Assembly (NCBI RefSeq): GCF_905404315.1
Contig: NC_066301.1
Span: 3,410,001 to 3,474,000, forward strand
Length of the DNA: 64,000 nucleotides
Source: Leptidea sinapis
Taxonomy: Eukaryota > Arthropoda > Insecta > Lepidoptera > Pieridae
Direction: 5' to 3'
Below the pieces are notes generated by a model. That model had not been told where the DNA came from, did no database searches, and saw only the letters and a list, made by a program, of their open reading frames with translations. Position 1 is the first letter of the stretch. Each line of letters opens with the position of its first letter. The position numbers were made by a program, and so were the translations under genes. Shown one piece after another: positions 55,270-64,000 of the stretch.

Positions 55270-55671
55270 CCAAATTACCCGCCGCGACGGCAAGCATCCT
55301 GATGGAATGACACCGGTGACTTGGGCACGGGGAAAGTCGCTGGTCTGGGACGCAACTTGCGTTGACACTCTGGCTCTTTCTCATGTCCAAGTTACGTCGG
55401 TTGGTACTGGGGCTGCTGCTACGACTGCCGAAGACAGAAAGCGTCGCAAATATGTTGGTCTCAGTGAGTCATACATATTTGTGCCGTTTGGTGTCGAGAC
55501 ACTTGGCCCGAGGGGCCCAGAGGCGCGGAGAATGTACCAAGTATCTTCTCGCCTCAATAGGGCTACTGGCTAAGAGCTGGCAGCTATTTCGGTCAACGGA
55601 TGGGCCTAGCTATCCAACGTGGAAATGCTGCCAGTATTCTTGGTACGCTTCCCCATAACGATAGTTTTAAT
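55270..55671 (+). pseudogene. C-terminal domain of a retroelement-type ORF, one frameshift
   Basis: The first frame reads SLVWDATCVDTLALSHV, then AEDRKRRKY and YIFVPFGVETLGPRGPEA, to a stop at 55573. A second frame continues the same protein with QRMGLAIQRGNAASILGTLP and a natural stop at 55671. The join lies near 55566-55575. The WD-TC-DTLA and FVP-G/A-VETLG pattern occurs at the C-terminus of reverse-transcriptase-like ORFs in many animals; I do not name the clade. No RT is left upstream. Confidence 0.65.
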
Positions 55672-56252
55672 TTAATGTAATCATAGTATTGTAAATATAC
55701 TTCTATTGTTGATTGTGTGATTTTTTTTCATTCAATTTGGAAAGCGTTTCTTTTACCTACATGAGTGCATACACTTTTTAATTTCACTATGTAAAATTAC
55801 TTATTTGATACCAATGAATACTATATACATTTGTTAACCATATAAAAAGCCTGCTGTGGACAATTAAGTGAAAGGTTGCGGAAATTAATTATGACAGCTG
55901 ATAAGTGACGATGACCTTAATGGGTTTAATTTGTATTAACTTCACTTACGATGCGTTTTAGTTTAATATGTACTCTTAAATACTATTTAGAGTATCACTT
56001 CAAAATCTAGAGGACTGTTGACTGATATAATATAAGGACACGATTATCTAGACTCAAGAGCTATATTTAATAAACATTAAATAACCATAACATTTCTATG
56101 TATTATAAAATTAATAACAATGCCTTTTTGAGTCCTTGAGATCATTGAGATTTATATATGTAGTGTTAATTATATTACATTGATGATTTATTTACTTTAT
56201 TTGAGACAAAAACAGAAACAAAAGATTAAATACATATTCAAATTTATAAACT
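55672..56252. other. No recognised feature
   Basis: AT-rich sequence. Confidence 0.4.
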
Positions 56253-56515
56253 TACCAGTGGGAGGCTCCTTTGCACAGGACGCGGGCTAGATTATGTGTA
56301 CCACAACGGCACTTAGACATTACTGTGCTTCGGTCTGAAGGGCACGTAGCTAGTGAAATTACTGGGCAAATGAGACTTAACATCTTAATATGTCTCAAGG
56401 TGACGAGCGCAATTGTAGTGCTGCTCAGAATTTTTGGGTTTTTCAAGAATTCTGAGCGGCACTGCATTGTAATGTTGAACGTCCTGCTCGTCTCGTCCCT
56501 TATTTTAATAAACAA
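56253..56515 (+). mobile_element. Family S element, copy 14
   Basis: Starts ACCAGTGGGAGGCTCC and ends AATAAACAAAAATT. Two internal deletions (the GCCTATTTCTGCCGTGAAGCAG block and the GGGCAGGGCGTATCAATTACC block) shorten it. Confidence 0.82.
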
Positions 56516-57079
56516 AAATTATAACGAACTAAGACAATTGTTCTCATGGAACGGCTCACCGAGAACATAGATGTTGAGTATAAAAGCGACAACATACAGT
56601 TTACAATAAAAGTTAATTGCATTGTAAAAGTAAATAACGGTATATATTTTAACTTTTAGAATATAAAATATACACATACATACACTCACGCCTTGTTCCC
56701 GTCGGGGTAGGCAGAGACAATATAATGACACTTGCTTCTATCCTTACAAACCTCACGCGCTTCCTCTACATTCATTACTCTTTTCATACATGCTCGACGG
56801 TTGTGGGTGCTCCGGACCTGTCCTTTTCTCAAAACGTCCCCAATTTGATCGACGAATGTTCTACGAGGTCTCCCGCGACCAACTGGCCCACACACTTGCC
56901 TTATATATTTGATGCGTCATTCTTTCTTCACTTATTCGCTTCACGTGTCCAAACCATTTCAGCATTCCTTTTTCAGTTCTTGTCACAACATCCTCTTTCA
57001 CACCACAGCTCGCCTGTATTACCGCATTCGGAATTCTATCAATCAGTCTTACCCCACACATACTAAGCAGTGATTGCAT

Positions 57080-57690
57080 CTCAACTGCGTTATTTCTGCT
57101 TTTATACTTCTACTGCCATACCCAACTCTTACTTTCGTGAATTAACGTGGCCACTAGCACTCCATTATGGACAGCCATTCGCGCTTCTTTTGGCACAGTC
57201 TGGCCGTTCATAATGGCACTTTCAAACCTCTCGCTTTAAAGCTCCCGTTCAAACAGTCCATCAGTTTGTTGCAACTCGTTCACTGATGATGAGAAAATGA
57301 CTTGATCATCGGCGTACAAGAGGCACTTCAACAACAAACAACCCTTCCATATTGATTACAGATTGCATTTCTGCAGCGTAAGAAAAAGACTTGATTCGTA
57401 CATCCCATTCCCTTCCGAAATCCCGCTTGCACATCCCATACCCTGTCATTCGTCACATTCATTACTCTTTCAATCAATATTTTGGCAAACACTTTTCCAA
57501 CAACACTAAGAAGGCTGATCCCACGATAATTTTCACATTCTTGCTGCGAACCTTTGCCTTTATAAATCGGGACAGTTACTGCTTTCGTCCAATCGTCTGG
57601 AACTTGGCCCTGTTTACAACATAAATTAAATAGGCGATGCAGCAGGCTTACTATAAGTCCATCGCCAGCCTTCAATATTTCAGTCTTCAC
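57080..57690 (-). pseudogene. Reverse transcriptase of the 56685 LINE (deleted and frameshifted)
   Basis: 57690-57328 holds the fingers motif region (GQVPDDWTKAVTVPIYKGKG, ENYRGISLLSVVGKVFAKIL, QAGFRKGMGC). The next frame, from about 57340, reads CLLYADDQVIFSSS, so the catalytic YADD is present, but the palm segment between (PQG region) is deleted. Downstream are NGQTVPKEAR and W-rich sequence. Confidence 0.85.
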
Positions 57691-57890
57691 TCGATCATAC
57701 CCAGCAGATTATCCTGACCTCATACCTCTTAACGCTTTCATAATTTCATTTCCACTTTTATACGTTCTAATTCAGTAGTTGACCCTTTTGATCTGTGCCG
57801 CCAGCGTTTAAACAAAACACAATTCTGCTACTTACCAAATAGTGATCTGTGCCGACTTCTGGTCCACAATAGGCTTTAGTATCCACTACT

Positions 57891-58538
57891 TCAATTGACT
57901 ATCACAAGATCTATCATACTCCTTAACACAACATTGCCTTCCTCCTTTTGCCGCGTATACATATCTATCATCATATGCTGAAACCACGTATTCATCACAG
58001 ACAGCCCCAACTCCACATATACATCTAACAAGTATACGCCGTTGTCATTCACACTCTTATCTCCAAACGTCCAAAGTACATTTTCATACCCATCACGCTT
58101 CACTCCAACTCTTGCATTGAAATCTCCAAGTATGACAAGGCGTTCATTCAACTTACGCAATAACAAAACCTCTCTCGTTTGTTCCCAAAATTCTTCTCTT
58201 ACCGCCTTATTATGGGAAGAGTCCGGAACGTGTACACTTACCAAAAATAGAGGTGTCAGACCTATTTTCAATCGGACCCAGATAAGGCGGGGACTTACGC
58301 ACTCATACTCTCTCATGCATTCTGACATTCGCTCTGAAAGAAGTATACCGACGCCTTTACTGCCATGTTCTTCATTGGGAACTCCCGTCCATATTTCAGT
58401 GAACGGGCTGCGCGTCAGTATGTTGTTTCCCTTACGTTTTGTCTCATTCACACACAGCACATCTAATTTTATTTCATTCATTAACTCGTAAACTTCATCC
58501 AGTTTCTCATTCATTCCTCCTCTAACATTCAAAGTCAC
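57891..58538 (-). pseudogene. AP-like endonuclease domain of the 56685 LINE
   Basis: A 215-residue open frame, MTLNVRGGMNEK...IDLVIVN. Visible motifs of the APE family are LNVRG (N), VLCVNETK (E), VSVHVPD (Y/H), ILGDFNARVG (D-x-N) and SMIDLVIV (SxIDF). In a working LINE it would nick target DNA for priming. It is intact up to a stop near 57891, ahead of the His that closes the domain. Confidence 0.85.
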
Positions 58539-58884
58539 AAAACAGCATTCCGATGCCCACTTTCCGCCCCAGCGAGAACAATTTAGAGTTAGGTTTTGGC
58601 GTGACGTATGGCGAATATCGTCGCCGCCTACAGCTGTTAGGTTGCTCCCCCCAGAATACGAGAAGCAGCCTCGTCCTGCAGATACAGGAAGGGGAGGGGA
58701 TTTTCCGGTTCCGCCGGTACCTGGGGTACATTTACAGTATTTTTCCTACAGCCATTATGCCGACGGTAATTGTTTGTTAGGCTGTATGATGTCTTTGGGG
58801 TTTGACAGCCAGCCCCTAAACGACGGGACAGAATATCGGGTTTATTTCAAGTTTTCCTTCTCTAAGATGGGAGACGTCAAATGC

Positions 58885-59010
58885 TAGATGAAAATTGTGG
58901 CTAACTGCTAAACTCTGTATTCAGCGCAGCACGCACACTGAAGCAAAGTGTATGAATCACGAGTGTAAGACGTAGCTTGTCATGCATACTAAAGTAATAA
59001 GCCCGGCCTG
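58885..59010 (-). repeat. Partial copy of the 14871/49940 MITE family
   Basis: CAGCACGCACACTGAAGCAA, then CACGAGTGTAAGACGTAGCT and CATACTAAAGTAATAAGCCC, match that family with substitutions. One end is missing. Confidence 0.55.
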
Positions 59011-59584
59011 TTGTCATGCATCTAGATGTATATATGTGGTTCAAACCTGAGCTTAACAATCAAATCAATGCGTATATTTTATTTGATTTTATTGCTCATT
59101 TAACAATATTTAAGAAATATTTTTCGTCTACCGTCAATCAGATAACAGATGTCAGAAACGTCAATTTCATAAGTTTATTTACATACAAAGCCTTCTGTCG
59201 TTAATGCAACCATCTCATCGCTTCATCGACGGCCATGACCCGTGGACTTGTATTACTAAACTATTATTTTTCATCTCGGTAGCGCGCTCCGAGATCGTGG
59301 ATAAGAACGAATGACGGATGATTCGAACGAGTTATTACTGAAGGCTCCGTCGTTAATGCAATGTTCAGTGAAGCTATCACTTGTCACGATGCAAGTGATA
59401 ATATTGTGCATCTAATTTATTATAATTGACATGCTTTGATCGTTGGTACTTGTTGTAGAGTTTGGTTTATTGAGTGCACTAATTTATGCAGTAAATGTTT
59501 ATGGTTCTCAATGATATCCGGTTCAGCTGAAAACGATATGAAGAGGTCTGTAATAGTGGATGTAGCAAATGGAAGAAATTACTA
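59011..59584. other. No recognised feature
   Basis: Apparently single-copy sequence. Confidence 0.4.
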
Positions 59585-59882
59585 TACCAGTGGTAGGCTC
59601 TTTTGCAAAGGATGCCGGCTAGATTATCATCTATATTAGTATCACAGCTGCGCCTATTTCTGCCGTGAAGCAGTAATGTGTATGCATTACTGTGATTCGA
59701 TCTGAAGGGCGCCATAGCTAGTGATTAGTTTTACTGGGCAAATGAGACTTAACAACTTACGACGACTCAAAGTAAGAAGCTCAGAATTTTTGGGTTTTTC
59801 AAGAATCGTATTGGGCAGTGCGTATCAATTACCATCAGCTGAAAGTCCTGCTCGTCTCGTCCCTTATTGTCACAAAAAAAAA
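59585..59882 (+). mobile_element. Family S element, copy 15
   Basis: Starts ACCAGTGGTAGGCTC and ends in a 9-A run. The GTAGTGCCGC half of the 3' hairpin is deleted. Confidence 0.8.
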
Positions 59883-61204
59883 CTTATCGCAAAGTTACTG
59901 AGTTTCTGACTTGTTTCACTTTGGAACTAAGGTATCCATATAAACATCCATAAATCGATATATTCTTCATAGAAATGCTTATACCTACCGGGATTGGAAC
60001 TCACGAGCCCATATAGTTGTCAAACTGCCATACGCAATATTATACTATTGCAATATTTGAGATGTCACTCATTAAGGTTTGTAAATATGTTAGTTTTGTA
60101 TTTGGCGTTGTATATATCAAAGAACTTGTTAACCTAATCAACAAAAAAGAAACTAATCACGCCCATTCAATATCCGAAAATGATTGACGTATAATGACTT
60201 AGAGAAAACGGGCGCTAACAATCCGTAGCAAAACTAAAACCCGATTCATTACGCATTCATTTATCAAAAGCCGAACTTAACATCGACGTCACAATAATGA
60301 CAGTGGCTCCCGTGCAGGCCTTCTCTCTTCGATCCTCGTACTGCCTGTAATTACGTAAACAGACACTTTGACGTACGTCGGAGAAGTAATCATAAGCCGA
60401 AATTTATCACCGAGTGAATCATTCATACGCCAAGACAGCTGACAGTACAGCACATATATTATATTGATCGACAACCTGACGTTACTTGTCAGTGGGATAA
60501 TGTAGTTGCCTCTCTCTTTACCATTGCCGACGCATAACCAACCCTGTTCCTCAGTAACAAAGCTTCATTTGCATTCGAGTTTTAGTATTCTAATAACCTT
60601 TCACTGTCGTATCCATATAAATCTAACGAAAAGAACAAAGTTGTGAATGTGATTGCTGTAGCTACATCGAACCTTATGCGCTGAGCGTTGAGTTTAGAAT
60701 TTTATGTGGGTGACACATCTGGTTGAGTTATTCGCGTCAGAAAACGTGGTGTAAAGGCAAATTTTGTGACACATTCAAATTGAGGCCTTATCTGTAGTCA
60801 TGCAAGATTCATTATACGATATTTTGTTTTAGAAAGTATGACGTTTGAGTGTTGAAAGGTTTTGGTAGCGCGGTAGCGAGAAGTGTCGCGGCGTGTCATC
60901 GGAACGCGATGAAGATTTATGGACATGACTGTACGTGCCAGTCCCCGACATTCGTTAGCATTTTTATCATAACATTACTCTAAATGTAACATTGTTTAAA
61001 TACATATATTTAATATACCTTGAAGATACATATTAAAAATAAATAGTTCCATAAAAAATTAAAAGCAAGTAACATAATATTAAAGTTCTTGTAGTTCGTT
61101 GTAACGATTTATGACGTATTAAAAAAATACTTACTAGATCTCATTCAAATCAATTTTCGGTGGAAGTTTGCAATGTACACTATATAAATTTTTCTTAGTG
61201 TTAT
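59883..61204. other. No gene; apparently single-copy
   Basis: More balanced composition at 60280-60960 with several CG words, but no frame over about 60 codons and no repeat. It may be old host non-coding DNA. Confidence 0.4.
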
Positions 61205-61556
61205 TATTCTCTTATTTTAGAAGTTACAGAGGCTGGGGCACACATTTTACCACTTTGAAAGTATCTCTCGCGCAAACTATTCAATTTAGAAAAAAAATAT
61301 GTGAGAAAGCTCTATATCATTTTTGAAGATTTATCCATACATACCCCACACGTATGGGTTCGAAGAAAAACAATTTTTGAGTTTCAGTTATAAGTATGGA
61401 TAATCCCCAAAATTTATTGATTTTTTAATGCGGTTTACAGAACACATCTACTTACCAACTTTCAAGAGTATAGTTCTCATAGTTTTGAAAAAAAATTGAT
61501 GTGACATACGGACAGACAGACAGACATGACGAATCTATAAGGGTTCCGTTTATTAA
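61205..61556 (+). repeat. Interspersed repeat ending GACATGACGAATCTATAAGG
   Basis: The terminal ACAGACAGACAGACATGACG block followed by AAGGGTTCCGTTT is the usual end of a repeat found in many insects. The left limit is approximate. Confidence 0.6.
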
Positions 61557-62539
61557 TTTAATTTAATTTAATAAATAAACATCAATTAATGCACTCGTAA
61601 AGAGATACTGTAAATTATTCATACCTAATTATTAAAAGCTATCCTAATATTAACTCGAGTCAAAACAACTAATAATTTTATATAACGAGCTTAAAAGTTA
61701 TAATAATTCATAGTTTCACAAGCGAAAGACATCATAAAATATTAATTCGCCTACCGGTTTATATTAAATGCCGTCATTAAAAGTGTCAAAATTCAAAGGA
61801 ATGATTTACGTACCGTCATTACTCTATAAGATCATCATCAAATAAAATACAAACATACACGCTTCCACGGCTATAACAGCGGCAAAATTTTATGTGCACT
61901 CCAAAAAATTTATTCTAGCTCGTAATCCAAGGGTTGTACGTTCAAAATTGCTTGCTGTTTTGCCATGTAATGATATAGGAATTGTCACGGACCGTCATAA
62001 AGCGAATAAAATACGGGACACAAAGAATAAACGCTCGTAATGTCTGTCAACATGAAATATTGTATCCTGTGAGGTCGGGGGGCAATTATGTTGCAACGAC
62101 TCTCACATCTATTGTAGACACGATGCTATTACTACTGTACAATACATTAAGAGGCTTACGTTAGATCAAATATTAATTATTAAGCTTCAGATCATAATCG
62201 CTGTCTGTGTTACGAGATTTCAAATTGGTATAAATAATGAAGTGACTGTAGATGTTTGTCGAACCGACAGGGTTATACGTTACACGAGTAGGTTGCACCA
62301 GTACTTCTAATTATATATTATATTTATATATTATAATTCAAGCTGGTGTTATTTGAATTAACTGTTATTATTGTTACCTCTAATAGAGAAAAAGAGCAGT
62401 CGCTGTGCGGCTGTCTGTCAACATTTTTTATACATATGGGAGAAGATATCAAGAGGAAACCAACATCAAACACCAACTCTTTTTTTATCTTTTGTGACAG
62501 CGTATATTTGTCTACACTGTAATTGACTGAATTAACCAC
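61557..62539. other. No recognised feature
   Basis: AT-rich sequence; a TTTAATTTAATTTAAT stretch at 61555-61572. Confidence 0.4.
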
Positions 62540-62935
62540 ATTCAAATTCAAATTCCAATAATTTTAGTTAAGGTTGTAGTTGACATAAGAAGTTAACGTT
62601 AGTTCTTCGTTAACATTATGACTGTCGCAGTCTCTAGCAAATTCGTTATGTGCTTGTGAACATTAGAATAAGATTTATTGAGACATAATAGAACAATAAT
62701 ATATAGATATGCAGCTCTCGAAATGATTGTTTCTTTAAATTTTTCTTTCTATGATTCTCTAGGATCTAGATTATATGTAGCGCGAATAGCTAGCTCTCTT
62801 CTGCAGCACAAAATGGTATTAATATCGGCTGCACTGCCCCATGACAATATACCATAGAACATAATAGTAATAACTAAAGAAAACTATCAAAACTGTCAGA
62901 AGACTAGTTTGTTGGGGAACCATAAAGATTAAATC
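62540..62935 (-). pseudogene. Jockey-like LINE C-terminal fragment
   Basis: One minus frame reads MFYGILSWGSAADINTI, then LAIRATYNLDPRES-stop-KEKFKETIIS and VHKHITNL. The Y-G-I-x-x-WG, RAI and FKE spacing is that of the Jockey C-terminal region. It is related to the plus-strand relic at 7985-8200. Confidence 0.72.
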
Positions 62936-63294
62936 AGCCAGGAGAATCCGTTAATTCAAGTTTTTACTAGACTTAGCCTATTGCTATTCGATTCTTGAGA
63001 TAGCATAAGAGACTGGATAAAGAAGCTTCTTGCATTGCATCTTGCATACATAATATTATAGTGTTATAGTGTTAAAACAGTTGGAACACAAAACATAACG
63101 ATAGCAAAAATATGTCGAATAAAGTTTCTACTAAAAATAGCTCGAGATGCGAGAATAGGATCAGAGCTCTCGTTCCAACAGTGCCACTGTGTATATTTCT
63201 ACTAAACTTTGTTCTGTTTCGTTTTCGTTGATAGTTGAATGTTTTTATTGAATTTAATAACAAAATTAAATTAATAGCCAATTTGTTATGTTTT
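62936..63294. other. No recognised feature
   Basis: AT-rich spacer. Confidence 0.35.
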
Positions 63295-63650
63295 AAATTG
63301 ATAACCCTCACTTCTGGAATTAATTATACAAATAAAATTTTAAGACAAAATTTATGAGCGATGCGGGAATAACACGCCTTTAAAAAATAACAAATTGTTT
63401 TGATTTACAAGAGCGACATCTCAAGCCAATTTCCTTATATGCAAATATAGGGGTTGAGCAGGTTATCAACTATAAAGTAGAAGTAAGTAAAGTAGAGCCT
63501 GTGGATGAAGCCTGAGAGTTGAACAAGGCACACAAGATTTATCAACGATACGTCACTCAAACGGTTGGCTCAGTTGGAAGAGCACTCGCACGGAACGCGA
63601 AAGGTCGCGGGTTTGAGCCCCGCATCGTTCCTATTTTTTTTTTTATAAAT
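63295..63650 (+). repeat. tRNA-bearing composite repeat, copy C
   Basis: The most informative copy. At 63300-63375 it begins GATAACCCTCACTTCTGGAA, then AAAATTTATGAGCGATGCGG, which is the inverse of the tRNA 3' end plus flank. The spacer GAGCGACATCTCAAGCCAAT...GGGGTTGAGCAGGTTATCAA follows, with an insertion GAAGTAAGTAAAGTA. The forward tRNA-like part is 63559-63630 (D-stem GCTC/GAGC, loop ACGGAAC, T-arm GGTTTGAGCC, acceptor 6/7), then an 11-T run. Confidence 0.75.
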
Positions 63651-64000
63651 TTAACTTGTGTGAAAAGAAACAATCAAGTGAGGAATCATTTCATAGATAT
63701 AATAATCGACCAGTTATTTCACATAGTCTCATATTGTGAAATTATTATTAGTCAGTTATTCAGATAGTCACACCAATATATTTATAATTATTTAATTAAA
63801 CAAATTATAAATAACATGACATGACTTTACAAGTGTGATAAACATAATAATGTAATACAATATAAGATAAAGAAAGAAAGAGTCAACCAAAATATGTTAT
63901 TGATGTAATATGAGACGATGAAAACGGCTTAAATTAATATCTATTTAAAATATGCAAATTTCTCATTAATATTGTACTATACAATGTCTGTATTACTATC
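63651..64000. other. No recognised feature
   Basis: AT-rich sequence to the window edge. Confidence 0.4.

Larger units (their letters stand above)
56685..58780 (-). mobile_element. APE-endonuclease/RT LINE, internally deleted
   Basis: Read on the minus strand: a 5' region (58780-58540), endonuclease (58538-57891), RT pieces (57690-57080), and a C-terminal region (57079-56690) that includes KWFGHVKRISEERMTHQIY and GRGRPRRTFVDQIGDVL. It ends CGGGAACAAGGCGTGAGTG. About one third of the usual coding length is missing and several frameshifts occur. The element is distinct from LINE-A and LINE-B. Confidence 0.87.

Noticed and set aside
58042..58491. 149-codon plus-strand frame
   Set aside because: Antisense shadow of the LINE endonuclease domain.

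Overview
This window looks like lepidopteran nuclear DNA, probably from a moth or butterfly. It is AT-rich and saturated with repeats. It carries RTE-type and CR1/Jockey-group LINE fragments, mariner, hAT and pogo-like DNA elements, an A-tailed SINE-like repeat in about 15 copies, and an env-bearing insect retrovirus. I recognise no complete host gene. The stretch reads as intergenic or long-intron sequence built up by repeated, partly nested insertions. The species is not determined. Family assignments rest on motif recognition by eye, not on database searches.

Region 1-6241 is the one near-complete coding element: an errantivirus-type Ty3/gypsy retrotransposon on the minus strand. It has a 5' LTR, a tRNA-Ser-type primer-binding site, gag, a -1 frame pol (protease, RT, RNase H, integrase) and an env frame that leaves the window at position 1. 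One in-frame TAA cuts pol inside integrase.

From 6.2 to 24 kb there are 5'-truncated LINE pieces, the first five SINE-like copies, a small mariner derivative (10486-10965), an internally deleted LINE (13970-14838), MITEs (14871, 16361, 23937) and a mariner transposase split in two by a LINE tail (18690-20180). From 24 to 45 kb there are more RTE tails, a tRNA-headed SINE (26256), a foldback repeat (31461-31724), a hAT MITE with an exact 8-bp target duplication (33874-34299) and a second TIR MITE (34532-34797). From 45 to 64 kb there are LINE tails with a SINE nested in one of them, an exact 159-bp tandem array (52043-52677), an endonuclease-RT LINE (56685-58780) and a Jockey-like fragment (62540-62935).

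Family labels used below: family S is the A-tailed SINE-like repeat that starts CAGTGGGAGGCTCC in sense. LINE-A is a CR1/Jockey-group LINE. LINE-B is an RTE-type LINE that ends in a GAT/ATG tail. The most unusual item is a repeat seen three times (42978-43215, 50851-51150, 63295-63650) that combines a foldable tRNA-like sequence with an inverted copy of its own flank around a conserved spacer. Intervals with no recognised feature are listed as such.
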